From the NCBI RefSeq assembly GCF_000376565.1, contig NZ_BARG01000084.1, forward strand, positions 17,575 through 81,574: DNA of 64,000 nt, given 5' to 3'. The stretch comes from Streptomyces hokutonensis (lineage in GTDB: Bacteria; Actinomycetota; Actinomycetes; Streptomycetales; Streptomycetaceae). Positions 12,895 through 23,200 of the stretch are shown in pieces. Made by a program: the position numbers and the translations under genes. The notes under the pieces were generated by a model. The model did not search any database, was not told where the DNA came from, and worked only from the letters and a program-made list of their open reading frames with translations. Numbering within the stretch: the stretch's first letter is position 1; each line of letters begins with the position of its first letter.

Positions 12895-13455
12895 TCAGCC
12901 GCCGCCGGCCGGGCGGTCACCCAGCAACCGCGCCTGTTCCCGCTTCAGTTCGCCGAAGCCCTGCCGCGCGTACGCGGCCAACTCCGGGCCCGGGAACCAG
13001 ACCAGCGACAGATGGTCCGAGAAGTCACCCCGTGCCCAGCGCTCCACCGTGATCTCGTACCCCGCCGCGTGTGCACACAGTTCCAGCAGCAGCGACGGCA
13101 TCTCCGGCTCTCGGAGCAGATCCGCCCGGCCGACGACGAGTTCCCGCATCTCCCGCAGGACGGGCAGGAACACGGTGGTCACCCACAGCCGCCAATCGGC
13201 CAGTTCCTCGTCGGTCGGCGGGGCCGCCCCGTCGCTGAAGGGCGAGACACCCCCGGGCCGGGCGTGCCGTTCCACGAACGCGGCGAAGGTACGGGCGTTG
13301 ACCTCCGTCAGTGCGAACAACGGCCCGTAGAAATCGCTGAGTTGCCGGTTGACCCGGGCGAGCCGCTCCTGTCGCTGCGCCAGCCGCAGACTGTTGAGAT
13401 AGGTGGCGGCGAACCCGGCGAAGGCCAGGGCGACCGTGACGGCGACTGCGAGCAT
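12895..13455 (-). CDS. Membrane-anchored protein of unknown function
   Basis: 186 residues with one N-terminal transmembrane helix (LAVAVTVALAFAGFAATYL), then a basic, coiled-coil-prone stretch (RLAQRQERLARVNRQL) and a mostly helical soluble domain. I do not recognise the family. The ATG at 13455 directly precedes the membrane helix; the frame stays open upstream to 13788, but that extension overlaps a decayed gene and lacks family-like sequence. The 199-bp gap to the galactosidase start (12696-12894) shows no clear element. Confidence 0.6.
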   Translation of the reverse strand: MLAVAVTVALAFAGFAATYLNSLRLAQRQERLARVNRQLSDFYGPLFALTEVNARTFAAFVERHARPGGVSPFSDGAAPPTDEELADWRLWVTTVFLPVLREMRELVVGRADLLREPEMPSLLLELCAHAAGYEITVERWARGDFSDHLSLVWFPGPELAAYARQGFGELKREQARLLGDRPAGGG

Positions 13456-13527
13456 CCACTGATCGTAGGAGCATGCCGCCGCAGCGGGCCGACCTGAAAG
13501 CAGTTGCCGTCCCGGTGGATTCGGTGA

Positions 13528-13946
13528 ACGCTCCCGCTGTTCGGGGAGTCGGGGGAGGGCGGGAAACGCCACATCCTGGAAGGGCGGCTGCTCTCGCTCG
13601 CTCTGGAGGCGCTGCGGATCGGAGCCGATGTGATTCTGGATTTCGGCTGCTGGTCCCGTGACGAGAGATCCGCGATCCGCCGGCTCACGGAGCCCGCGGA
13701 CGCGTCCTGCCGCCTCGTGTACCTGCCGGTGGAGCGGGCGACCCGGCGCGCCCGGATCGCTCACCGCCAGGCCTCGGCCCCCGAACACACCTTCCCGATG
13801 AGCGAGTCGGACCTCGCGCGCGCCGGCGGGCGCGCTTCGAGGAGCCCGACGCCGCGGAAATCGCCGGTCGTGACATCGGCTGTCCGCCGCCGGGCCGGCC
13901 GGATTGGCCCGCGTGGGCCGCCGCTCGCCGGCCGTCCTTCGCTTGA
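13528..13946 (+). pseudogene. Remnant of a P-loop (AAA/zeta-toxin-like) kinase gene, truncated and frameshifted
   Basis: Frame 1 from 13528 reads KRHILEGRLLSLALEALRIG, then VILDFGCWSRDERSAIRRL and FPMSESDLAR, a recognisable C-terminal half of small P-loop kinase-like proteins. The Walker A half is missing and a stop precedes 13528. Around 13819-13824 the frame shifts (one base missing or two extra). The continuation RFEEPDAAEIAG...DWPAWAAARRPSFA ends at TGA 13944-13946 and matches the usual family tail. Two independent lesions make it a pseudogene. What the intact protein phosphorylated is not known. Confidence 0.75.
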
Positions 13947-13976
13947 CCGTCCTTCACCTGACCGTCCTTCACCCGA
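13932..13976. repeat. Three tandem 15-bp repeats
   Basis: CCGTCCTTCGCTTGA, CCGTCCTTCACCTGA and CCGTCCTTCACCCGA follow one another directly; the first contains the stop of the decayed kinase gene. The remaining non-coding stretch to 14270 holds a short GCAGGA-rich run near 13990-14015 and nothing else I can identify. Confidence 0.7.
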
Positions 13977-14270
13977 CCGCCCGGCGCCCAGCAGAAGCAG
14001 GAGCAGGAGCAGGAACACGGCCAGGCTGCCCGGTCCGCCCGCCTCCAGCACCTTCGCTGGTCAAACGAGGTCGGGAGTGTTCACTTCGCCGGGATCACGT
14101 TGCGCAGAACGGGAGTTGACCGCCGTCCAGGGACAACCTCGCCGCGGCGCCGGACTTCTGTCCGTCCCGCACCCCGTCCGTCCCGCACTCCGGTCGACCT
14201 CTGGACCCGGCGGCCCGGAAGCCGTCCGGGCCGCCGGTGCAGGCCGTCGACGGCGCCTGCCGTCGGACGA

Positions 14271-14678
14271 TCAGTCGTAGGGGTTGAGCGACGCGCCGGA
14301 CGTGCTGCAGTTGTCGAAGGTCGTGTCGCGGCAGACCGTCACCCCGAGGCTGTGGATGCCGCCGTCCAGACTGCCCGGCAGGGCGCTCCAGGTGGTCGTG
14401 GTGCCGCACCCGCTGGTGTTCCAGTGGTTCGGGAACTGGAAGCCCGGCACGGTGACGTAGAAGAACACCGGGTGGGCGTCGCAGGAGGTGTCGCTGAGCT
14501 TCACGTTGCGCAGGGTGAAGGACTCCGATCCGGTCCAGTCGACGGTGAGCGAGACGGAGGCGCCCGTGGTGCTGGCGCTGAGCGGTTGGTTGTCCGAGGC
14601 GTTGGCCGTGCCGGGCGTGAGCCCCAGGGCCACGGCCGCGAGGCCGCCAACGAGGGCGGCGATACCGCGCTTCTTCAT
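14271..14678 (-). CDS. Small secreted four-cysteine protein
   Basis: 135 residues with a clear signal peptide (1-27, ending GTANA) and a mature part of about 108 residues. It contains four cysteines (DTSCDA, TSGCGT, VTVCRD, FDNCST), consistent with two disulfides in a beta-rich extracellular fold. GGAGG lies just ahead of the ATG. The family is not recognised. It is encoded divergently from the LPMO gene across a 485-bp gap. Confidence 0.75.
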   Translation of the reverse strand: MKKRGIAALVGGLAAVALGLTPGTANASDNQPLSASTTGASVSLTVDWTGSESFTLRNVKLSDTSCDAHPVFFYVTVPGFQFPNHWNTSGCGTTTTWSALPGSLDGGIHSLGVTVCRDTTFDNCSTSGASLNPYD

Positions 14679-15043
14679 GATTCCTCCCGTGAGTTCGGGG
14701 CGAGTTGTCTTCTCCCGCCGCGATGTGGTGCCGAGTCATCGGTTGTGCGGACCGACGGCGTGGTCACTCGCCGACGGCTTGGCGGCAACAGGCTGTCGCC
14801 GCGGCCGGGCCGGCGCCAAGGGGCTCGGGGTGCCTTGGGAGGACGGGATGGCGATGCCCCTCTGACCTGCGTCGTCGCGAAGTCGCTGGGACGTCGCTGG
14901 GATGCCGCTCCCGCGTTCCGGCGTCTCCGCGGAAGCCGGTGCCGACGAAGCCGCGGGCCGGACCCCGGCGCCGCCCCGGAAACGGTCCACCCGTGCCCCG
15001 CCGTTTACAGCCTCCCCAGTCCGCGCTAACTTCACGGGCAGTG

Positions 15044-15063
15044 GGGTGGGAGCGCTCCCACCC
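15044..15063. promoter_or_regulatory. CebR operator upstream of the LPMO gene
   Basis: TGGGAGCGCTCCCA (15047-15060) is identical to the CebR box that controls cellulose-utilisation genes in Streptomyces, and the dyad extends to a perfect 20 bp. It lies about 100 bp before the LPMO start, within the 485-bp gap (14679-15163) that otherwise shows no gene. It implies induction by cellobiose or cellotriose. Confidence 0.85.
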
Positions 15064-15163
15064 GCCCGGCGGTCCGGAACCCGCCGGGTGCGGCCGGGTC
15101 GCCCCACCCCACGCCTTCACCTCCGCACGTTCCGCACGACCGCCGAGCGAAGGTAAATCTGTC

Positions 15164-16246
15164 ATGCCTATGACAATCTTGAGAACCGAACCACGATTAC
15201 CGCGCCCCACCCCTCGACGAGCCCTGTTCCTCGTCCTGTTGGCCCTGCTCACCACCGTCCCCGCGCTGGCCCTGATCCTCGCCACCGGCGGCACCGCGCA
15301 GGCCCACGGCACCCCCATGAAACCCGCCAGCCGCACCTTCCTCTGCTGGCAGGACGCGCTGACCACCACCGGCGAGATCAAACCGATCAACCCGGCCTGC
15401 AAAGCGGCCCAACAGGTCAGCGGCACAACGCCGTTCTACAACTGGTTCTCCGTGCTGCGCTCCGACGGCGCCGGCCGCACCCGCGGCTTCGTGCCGGACG
15501 GTCGGCTGTGCAGCGGCGGCAACCCCAACTTCACCGGCTTCGACCTCCCGCGCGACGACTGGCCGCTCACACATCTCACCTCGGGCGCGACGGTCGACTT
15601 CTCGTACAACGCCTGGGCGGCGCACCCGGGTTGGTTCTACGTCTACATCACCAAGGACGGCTTCGACCCGACGAAGACACTCACCTGGGACGACATGGAG
15701 GACACCCCGTTCCTCACGGTCGACCACCCGCCGCTCAACGGCACCCCGGGCACCGTCGAGGCCAACTACTCCTGGACCGGGCAGCTTCCGGCGAACAAGT
15801 CGGGGCGGCACATCATCTACATGGTGTGGCAGCGCTCGGACAGCACCGAGACCTTCTACTCCTGCTCGGACGTCGTATTCGACGGCGGCAACGGCGAAGT
15901 GACGGGTATTCACGACCCGGGCAACCCCACCGACCCGGTACCCGGGGTCTGTTCGGCCACCCGCCGCACGACGGGCAGCTGGCCCGGCGGCTACCAGTCC
16001 GAGGTGACCGTCACCAACTCCGGTGACGTCCCGATGCTCGGCTGGATGGTCGACTGGACGCTTCCCGGCGGCCAGTCGGTCGCCAGCCTCTGGAACGGCA
16101 ACGCGACCTACGCCGGCCAGGACGTGATGGTCCACAACGCCGACTGGAACGGCTCACTGAGTCCGGGACAGAGCACCACCTTCGGCTACGTCGTGAACGG
16201 CGACGGAGGTGACCCGGCAACTGCCCTTCCCTGCCAGGTCGGTTGA
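15164..16246 (+). CDS. AA10 lytic polysaccharide monooxygenase with C-terminal CBM2
   Basis: 360 residues. An unusually long signal region ends in AQA47, so the mature protein begins with His48, the N-terminal copper ligand. His154 (NAWAAHPGWF) completes the histidine brace. The AA10 domain spans about 48-250 and resembles cellulose-active Streptomyces enzymes (DWPLTHLTSGAT, SCSDVVFDGGNGEVTGI). A CBM2 (about 262-360) supplies cellulose binding. It oxidatively cleaves crystalline polysaccharide outside the cell. The upstream CebR box fits cellulose rather than chitin as substrate. The ATG at 15164 follows GAAGG by about 9 nt. Confidence 0.94.
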   Translation: MPMTILRTEPRLPRPTPRRALFLVLLALLTTVPALALILATGGTAQAHGTPMKPASRTFLCWQDALTTTGEIKPINPACKAAQQVSGTTPFYNWFSVLRSDGAGRTRGFVPDGRLCSGGNPNFTGFDLPRDDWPLTHLTSGATVDFSYNAWAAHPGWFYVYITKDGFDPTKTLTWDDMEDTPFLTVDHPPLNGTPGTVEANYSWTGQLPANKSGRHIIYMVWQRSDSTETFYSCSDVVFDGGNGEVTGIHDPGNPTDPVPGVCSATRRTTGSWPGGYQSEVTVTNSGDVPMLGWMVDWTLPGGQSVASLWNGNATYAGQDVMVHNADWNGSLSPGQSTTFGYVVNGDGGDPATALPCQVG

Positions 16247-16252
16247 GCCTGC

Positions 16253-16297
16253 GCTCGGGGCGGACCCGGTGGACGGGGGGCCACCGGGTCCGCGAGC
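16253..16297 (+). terminator. Hairpin terminator after the LPMO gene
   Basis: CGGACCCGGTGG (16261-16272) pairs perfectly with 16281-16292 around an 8-nt G-rich loop. GCTCG/CGAGC extends the stem past a 3-nt bulge. It begins 7 bp after the stop. Confidence 0.7.
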
Positions 16298-16359
16298 CGG
16301 ATGGGCGATGGGGGTGAGCCCACCCGGGTGGTGCATGGCTTGGAGCGACACTGCGATGC

Positions 16360-16371
16360 GACAACGTTGTC
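16360..16371. promoter_or_regulatory. LacI-type operator, copy 1, upstream of GH92 gene
   Basis: GACAACGTTGTC is a perfect 12-bp palindrome, the same sequence as at 24110-24121 before the second GH92 gene. It lies about 200 bp before the start codon. Confidence 0.75.
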
Positions 16372-16404
16372 AAATGGTCTGCATACGACTCTACCGCGCC
16401 AACG

Positions 16405-16416
16405 GACAACGATGTC
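16405..16416. promoter_or_regulatory. LacI-type operator, copy 2, upstream of GH92 gene
   Basis: GACAACGATGTC differs at one base from copy 1; the two centres are 45 bp apart, about four helical turns, which would allow cooperative or looped binding. The rest of the 324-bp gap (16247-16570) holds only the LPMO terminator and a good ribosome binding site (GGAGG). Confidence 0.65.
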
Positions 16417-16570
16417 AACCCAGTTGGCCTGCGGACGCCGTCCGAGTGGCCGCCCAGCGTGCCCTCGCCGGCCCATGCGCTCTTCCGTGGTACGGGTGGC
16501 GCACGTTACTGTCCCTGCGGCTTGTGCGACCTGTGGTGCGCGACCCGTCCGAAGGAGGAGGGGCCGCGTC

Positions 16571-19500
16571 ATGCGTTTCCGTCCCATGTCCCTGCTGCTC
16601 GCCACCGCGCTCGCGGTCGGCGGCGCCACCCCCGCCCTGGCGGCCACCGCCGCCCCACCGCAACTCGTCAAAGACCCCAGCGCCTACGTCGATCCGCTGA
16701 TCGGCACCAAGAACGGCGGCAATGTCTTCCCGGGCGCCGTCGTGCCCTTCGGCATGCTCTCCTGGAGCCCGGAGAACACCAGAGGCAGCGCAACAAGTAC
16801 GGCCGCGCCGGGCGGTTACCAGTACGACGCCACCCGTATCCGCGGCTTCAGCCTCACTCACATGTCCGGCACGGGCTGCGCGGGCGGCAGCGGCGACATC
16901 CCGTTCTTCCCGTATGCCGGCGAGGTCACCTCCTCCCCGGCCAGCGACACCAAGGACGCCGTCTACGCCTCCGACTTCAGCCACACCGCCGAGACCGCCG
17001 AACCCGGCCACTACAAGGTCGGCCTCGCCTCCGGCGTCACCGCCGACCTCACGGCCACGGCCCGCACCGGCTCCGGCCGCTTCACCTACCCGGCCGACAA
17101 GCCCGCCTCACTCCTGATCCGCACCGCCAACTCCGAGGTGGGCTCCACCGATTCGTCGGTCACCATCGACCCGGCGACCCGCACGGTCTCCGGCTCGGTC
17201 ACCTCCGGCAACTTCTGCGGCTACCTCGACCCCGAGGGCCAACGCGCCTACTACACCCTGTACTTCACCGCTACCTTCGACCGCGCCTTCAAGACCACCG
17301 GCACCTGGCAGGACGACAAGCTCACCCCCGGGTCGACCTCCGCGACCGGCGGCACGGGCGGCTTCACCAACGGCGGCCGTCCCGTCGCGGGCAAGGGCGC
17401 GGGCGGCTACGTCGAGTTCGAGCCCGGCACCGGCCCGGTCGGCGTCAAGGTCGGTATCTCGTACGTCAGTCAGGCCGGCGCCGCGGCCAACCTCGCGGCG
17501 GAGAACCCGCCGAAGCGCTCCTTCGACGCGGTCGAGGACGCGGCCCACCGCGCCTGGCGCGACCAGCTCGGCGCGATCAAGGTCGGCGGTGGCACCGACG
17601 CCGAGCGCACCACCTTCTACACCGCGCTCTACCACTCCCTCCTGCACCCGAACGTCATCAGCGACGCCGACCGCAGATACACCGGCAGCGACGGCAAGGT
17701 GCACAAGGTCGGCAAGGGGCACGAGGCGCAGTACGGCACCTTCTCCGGCTGGGACATCTACCGCTCCCAGGTCCAGCTCCTCACCCTCCTCAACCCCCGA
17801 ACGGGCTCCGACATCGCCCAGTCCCTCTACGAACTCGCCCAGCAGAACGGCGGGATCTGGGACCGCTGGCTACATGGCGCGAGCGGCACCCACGTCATGA
17901 ACGGCGACCCCTCGCCCACCGCCCTGGCCGGCATCCGCGCCTTCGGCGGCACGGACTTCGACCTGAAGGGAGCCCTCGCCTCCCTTGTGCAGGCGGCGAC
18001 CGTACCGACGGCCCAGGACCTGTCCTCCTCGGGCAAGCCGGTGCTCTCGGTCGGCCAACGCCCGTCTCTCGACAAGTACTTGAACCTGCACTACATGCCG
18101 TCCGTCTCCAACGCCTGGGGCGGTGCCGCCGAGACGCTGGAGATGTCCACGGCGGACTTCGCACTCTCCCAACTCGCCACGGCAGCAGGGAAGAAGAGCA
18201 CGGCGGCCGACTTCGCCAAGCGCGCCCAGTGGTGGCAGAACAACTTCAACATCGCCGCCGATCCCACCGGCGGCTACATCGCCAACCGCAAGGCGGACGG
18301 CAGTTGGGTCACCGGCTTCACCCCGGGCACCGGCAACGGCTTCGTGGAGGGCACGGCCGCCCAGTACACCTGGATGGTCCAGCACAACCCGGCGGGCCTC
18401 TTCGCGGCCATGGGCGGCACGGACAAGGCCCTCGCCCGCCTCGACTCCTTCTTCCATGAGGCGGACGGGAGTTGGGCCTTCACGGGTAGCGGTGGCGACA
18501 AGTCCGAGCTGGACAACGAGCCGTCCGTCAACGTCCCCTACCTCTACGACTACGCGGGCGCGCCGTACAAGACCCAGGAGACGGTCAGGGCGGCCATGAA
18601 GCAGCTCTGGACGACCGACCCGGCCGGCATCCCCGGCAACGACGACCTCGGCGAGATGTCGTCCTGGTACGTCTTCTCCGCGCTCGGCATGTACCCCCAG
18701 GTCCCCTCCCGCGCCGAACTCACCCTCGCCTCCCCGTTGTTCGAGCGCATCGAGATCAAGCGCCCGCACGGCAACGACATCTCCATCCACGCGCAGGGCG
18801 CGGCGACCGACGCCCCGTACATCCAGTCCCTGAAGGTCAACGGCCGTAGCAGCGACCGCCCTTGGCTCTCCTCATCGATCGTCAGGAACGGCGGCACCCT
18901 CGACTACACCCTCTCCACCACCCCGAACCGCACCTGGGGCAGCGACCCCGCCGACGCCCCGCCGTCCTTCCGCACCGGCGAACAGCCGTACCAGATCGGC
19001 GTCGGCCCGACCGCCGCGACCCTCGCCCCCGGCGACACCACCAAGGTCAACATCAAGGCCCTGTCCCTGAGCGGCGGCACCGGCCCCGAGGTCCGCTACA
19101 GCGTCGAGACGCCCGCCGGAGTGACGGCAACTCCCGCGCAGGGAACGGTCGTCGACGGCTCCCAGGACATCACCCTCACGGCCGCCACGGACGTCAAGCA
19201 GGGCTTCTACGACGTGAAGGTCACCGTCACCTCGGGCGACACGTCGTACGAGCAGCCGGTGTCCCTCACGGTCGCCGCGCCCGGCACCCTGCTCGCCGCC
19301 TACAACAACACCGGCGTCTCCGACGACACCGGCGAGCACGACGAGGCGGACTACGACGGGGGCGGCTGGAGCTACTCCCTCCAGGCGCTCTCGGCGGCCG
19401 GGCTGACGCCGGGCGGCACCGGCACGGTGGACGGGCTCGGCTTCACCTGGCCGAACTCGCCGAACGGGCGCCCGGACAACGTCTCGGCGGCCGGTCAGAC

Positions 19501-19843
19501 CCTCCAACTCCCGCAGCCCGCGGCCAACTTGTCCTTCGTCGGCAGCGCGGTCAACGGCAACCAGCAGACCAAGGCGACCGTCACCTACACCGACGGCAGC
19601 ACCGACGTGATCGATCTGTCCTTCACGGACTGGACGGTCGGCGGGGGCGGCGGCACCGTGCAGTACGGGAACGAGATCGTCGCTCGGACCGCGTACCGCA
19701 ATGTCGCGGGTGCGGACAAGGACCCGGTCGTCACCTATGTGTTCGCCACCAAGCCCTTCGCGGCACCCACGGGCAAGACCATCAAGAGCGTGACACTTCC
19801 GGACGACCCGGATCTCCATGTGTTCACCCTTGCGGTGAACTGA
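16571..19843 (+). CDS. Secreted GH92 alpha-1,2-mannosidase with NEW3 domain
   Basis: 1090 residues. The signal peptide (1-24) ends PALA. The two GH92 domains (about 40-790) open with VDPLIGTKNGGNVFPGAVVPFGM, here given only in part as DPLIGTKNGGN. The probable general acid is Glu593 (FVEGTAAQY) and the base region is Asp691-Asp692 in GNDDLGEMSSWY. A NEW3-like domain (about 810-900) and a C-terminal beta module (about 905-1090) probably bind substrate. GH92 enzymes are calcium-dependent exo-alpha-mannosidases that trim N-glycans or fungal mannan. GGAGG precedes the ATG. Operators upstream are shared with the other GH92 gene. Confidence 0.93.
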   Translation: MRFRPMSLLLATALAVGGATPALAATAAPPQLVKDPSAYVDPLIGTKNGGNVFPGAVVPFGMLSWSPENTRGSATSTAAPGGYQYDATRIRGFSLTHMSGTGCAGGSGDIPFFPYAGEVTSSPASDTKDAVYASDFSHTAETAEPGHYKVGLASGVTADLTATARTGSGRFTYPADKPASLLIRTANSEVGSTDSSVTIDPATRTVSGSVTSGNFCGYLDPEGQRAYYTLYFTATFDRAFKTTGTWQDDKLTPGSTSATGGTGGFTNGGRPVAGKGAGGYVEFEPGTGPVGVKVGISYVSQAGAAANLAAENPPKRSFDAVEDAAHRAWRDQLGAIKVGGGTDAERTTFYTALYHSLLHPNVISDADRRYTGSDGKVHKVGKGHEAQYGTFSGWDIYRSQVQLLTLLNPRTGSDIAQSLYELAQQNGGIWDRWLHGASGTHVMNGDPSPTALAGIRAFGGTDFDLKGALASLVQAATVPTAQDLSSSGKPVLSVGQRPSLDKYLNLHYMPSVSNAWGGAAETLEMSTADFALSQLATAAGKKSTAADFAKRAQWWQNNFNIAADPTGGYIANRKADGSWVTGFTPGTGNGFVEGTAAQYTWMVQHNPAGLFAAMGGTDKALARLDSFFHEADGSWAFTGSGGDKSELDNEPSVNVPYLYDYAGAPYKTQETVRAAMKQLWTTDPAGIPGNDDLGEMSSWYVFSALGMYPQVPSRAELTLASPLFERIEIKRPHGNDISIHAQGAATDAPYIQSLKVNGRSSDRPWLSSSIVRNGGTLDYTLSTTPNRTWGSDPADAPPSFRTGEQPYQIGVGPTAATLAPGDTTKVNIKALSLSGGTGPEVRYSVETPAGVTATPAQGTVVDGSQDITLTAATDVKQGFYDVKVTVTSGDTSYEQPVSLTVAAPGTLLAAYNNTGVSDDTGEHDEADYDGGGWSYSLQALSAAGLTPGGTGTVDGLGFTWPNSPNGRPDNVSAAGQTLQLPQPAANLSFVGSAVNGNQQTKATVTYTDGSTDVIDLSFTDWTVGGGGGTVQYGNEIVARTAYRNVAGADKDPVVTYVFATKPFAAPTGKTIKSVTLPDDPDLHVFTLAVN

Positions 19844-19910
19844 CGTCCACAATGTGTGCCCTCGTCCGTTCCGGTGGCGGGGGCACACCGTCGCGTGCGA
19901 GCATCCGCAG

Positions 19911-20285
19911 ATGGTTAAACGGCCGCAGCTGCCCGAGGAGTTCCGGGCCGAGGCGCGTTCGGCCTTCGCTTTCCTGGTCGAGGGCGAGGGCTTCGCGCCG
20001 CCGGAGGACATAGACGGCGGCCTGCGTTATGTGCGCGCCGACCTCATGGTGCGCGTCTGGTTCCTGGGCGGCGCCGAGTCGGAGGTCCTGACACGACTGA
20101 TCCCCCTGGCGCCGGACGGCACCAGGGGGAAAGGGGCTTGGCTGGACGACCTGTACAAGGCCGCCGCCTGCGGCCCGGCCCAGGACGTCCCCGTCTTCGC
20201 GTCGACCAGGAGAGGCGTGCTCAGACGGGTCCACCAGCACGCGGAGGCGTTGCGCCGACTGCTGCCCCGCCTCCCCGTGCCGTGA
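19911..20285 (+). CDS. Conserved hypothetical protein
   Basis: 124 residues, no signal or membrane segment. It is predicted alpha/beta (RYVRADLMVRVWFLGG) with a basic helical C-terminus (RRVHQHAEALRRLLPRLP). The family is not recognised. It starts 67 bp after the GH92 gene and its stop lies 8 bp from that of the converging second GH92 gene, leaving no room for a separate terminator. Confidence 0.6.
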   Translation: MVKRPQLPEEFRAEARSAFAFLVEGEGFAPPEDIDGGLRYVRADLMVRVWFLGGAESEVLTRLIPLAPDGTRGKGAWLDDLYKAAACGPAQDVPVFASTRRGVLRRVHQHAEALRRLLPRLPVP

Positions 20286-20292
20286 CCGTGCC

Positions 20293-23200
20293 TCAGGCCA
20301 GCAGCTCCACCTCCGCGAGGGTCGAGGAACCGTCCAGGACCAGGCGGTAATGGGCGTACGAGCCGGGCGACTTGACCGAGAACGCGCGCGTCTGCTTGTC
20401 CCAGGTGAAGGACTCGCCGGAGCGCTTGTCGAGCGTCTTCCACTTGGTGCCGTCGGTCGAGCCCTGAAGGGTCCAGCCGGTCGGCGCCGTCGTGTGGTCC
20501 GCGGACGAGGTCAGCGTGTACTGGATGCCCTTGACGGCCTTGGCGACCGGCAGGTCCACCGAGGTCACCGTCGCGGCCGTGGCCGACGTGTTGTCGAACA
20601 GGGCGCCGTCACCGGCGAGTTGGTCGCTGCGGGGCGTCGGCACCTGGTCGTTCTTGGTGATCGACACCGGCGCCGCGTTCTTGCCGCTGCCCCACGACGA
20701 GGGCTTGGAGCCCATGGAGAAGTCCAGCACTCCGCCCTTCTCCAGCAGCGAGTGCGGGAGCGAAGTCGACGTCCAGGGCTTGCCGTTGACCTTCAGGCTC
20801 TGGACGTAGACGTTCTTCGTGCTGTTCTTCGGCGCCTTGACGACCAGGTCCTTGCCGTTCTCCAGGTGGACGGTCGCCTTGGTGAACAGCGGGGAGCCGA
20901 TGGTGTATTCGCCGCTGCCCATCACCAGCGGGTAGAAGCCGAGCGCGGAGAAGAGGTACCAGGCCGACTGCTCGCCGTTGTCCTCGTCGCCGTGGTAGCC
21001 CTGCCCGATCTCGCTGCCGGTGTAGAGCCGCGACAGCACCTCGCGCACGTCCTTCTGCGCCTTCCAGGGCTCGCCGGCCGCGTCGTACATGTACGTGACG
21101 TGGTGGGCGACCTGGTTGGAGTGTCCGTACTGACCCATCCGGACGTCCCGCGCCTCCGTCATCTCGTGGATGACACCGCCGTAGGAGCCGACGGTGGCGG
21201 AGGAGGCCTTCTCCGGGGTGGCGAAGTACTCGTCGAGCTTGTCGCCGAGGGCCTTCTGGCCGCCGTAGAGGTTGGCGAGGCCTCGGCTGTCCTGCGGGGC
21301 GGTGAAGGCGTAGCCCCAGCCGTCGGTCTCCGTGTAGTCGTAACCCCAGATCTTCGGGTCGTAACTCGCCGACGCCACGCGCCAGTTGCCCTTGGCGTCC
21401 TTGCCCTGGAAGAACCCGGCCTGCTTGTCGAAGAGGTTCACGTAGTCCTGGGCGCGGTTGAGGAAGTACTCCGACTCCTCCTTGTAGCGCTTCTCGCCGG
21501 TCTTCTTGTAGAGGGCCAGGCCCATCTGGGCGATGCCGTAGTCGTTGTTGTAGCCCTCCATCGCCCAGGAGAAGCCCTCGCCGGTGTCGGTGCTCGTGTA
21601 GCCGAGGAAGGGCGAGGTGGTCATGCCCTTGCGGCCGACGCCCGAGGAGGGCGGGACGACGGTGGCGTTCTTCACGGCCGCGTCGTAGGCCGACCTGGCG
21701 TCGAACTGCACGCCCTTGACGTACGCGTCCGCGAACGCGACGTCCGAGGAGGTGCCGGTCATCAGGTCCGCGTAGCCGGGGGAGGACCAGCGGGAGGTCC
21801 AGCCGCCGTCCTTGTACTGCTGCACGAACCCGTCGACCATCTCACCTGCCTGACCGGGCGTCAGAAGTGAGTACGCCGGCCAGGTGGTCCGATAGGTGTC
21901 CCAGAAGCCGTTGTTGACGTACACCTTGCCGTCGACGATCTTCGCGCCGGTGTGCGTCGGGGTGTCCTGGCTCGGCATCGGGGAGAACGGCGAGGCGTAC
22001 TGGTAGGTCGAACCCACCTTCTCGAAGCCGGAGTTGGGGTACAGGTACAGCCGGTACATGCTGGAGTAGAGCGTGGTCAGCTGGTCGGGGGTCGCGCCCT
22101 CCACCTCGACCTTGCCGAGCAGCTTGTCCCACACCTTCTGGGCCTGGTCCTTGACCGTGTCGAAGGAGGTGCCGTCCGGGATCTCCTGGCTCAGGTTGGC
22201 CTTCGCCTGGTCGACACTGATCAGCGAGGTGGCCAGCCGCAGGGTGACCGTGTGGTCGGCGCCCGCCTTGAACCGCAGATAGCCCTTGACGCCGCTGGAG
22301 GAGCCGTCCGTCACCGGCGCGTCGAACACGCCGTAGACGAAGAGCCGGGTCGCGCCCGTGGACAGACCGGACTTGACGTCCGAGTAGCCGGTGACGGTCC
22401 CGTCGGTCTTGTCGAGGGTCAGGCCCGCCTGCTCGGTGACGTTGTCGAAGATGACGCTCGCGTCGTCGCCGGGGTAGGTGAAGCGCAGCGAGGCCGCGTG
22501 GTCGGTCGGGGCCATCTCGGCCTTGAGACCGTTCTCGAACGTGACGCCGTAGTAGTACGGGCGCGCCGTCTCGTTCTCGTGCCTGAACGCCAACTCCCGT
22601 GCGTTCGGGTCGGTGTTGGGCGTTCCCGAGGCCGCCGAGGGCATCACCTGGAAGGTCTGCCGGTCGCCCATCCAGGGGCTCGGCTCATGGCTCAGGCTGA
22701 GCGCCTGGAGCGTCGGCAGGTTGGCGTCGTTGTTCGCGCGTGCGTAGTCGTAGAGCCAGCTCAGCGACGCCGAATTCGTCACCGGGGTCCAGAAGTTGAA
22801 GCCGTGCGGCAGCGCGGTCGCGGGGAAGTTGTTGCCGCGCGAGAAGCTGCCGCTGGAGTTGGTGCCCCGGGTGGTGAGCGCGTAGTCGGACAGATGCGCC
22901 TTCGGCTTCTCGGGCGCGACGCTCTTGATGCTCACGTCGTCCAGCCAGCCCCGGAACCTCGCCGGCCCGCTGGGGGAGTCGTAGGCCAGCAGGATCCGGT
23001 CGACGGTCTTGCCGGCCGCGACCGAACCGATCCGCGAGAGGACGTTGTTCCACTGGTTGACGTAGAGGATCTTGGCCGCGCCCTGCCCCTGCGGGGTGAG
23101 CGCGAAGCCGTGCGAGTCGGTCGCGCCGAGGCCGCTGAGATAGGTGCCGTCGGTGAAGGCGAGGTCGACGGAGACGTTCGTGGCGTCGTAGTCGAGGTCG

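Noticed and set aside
13630..14280. Plus-strand open frame of 216 codons as a real gene
   Set aside because: Only its first third resembles a protein family; the rest is a frameshifted product. Better explained as a pseudogene with the tail in another frame.
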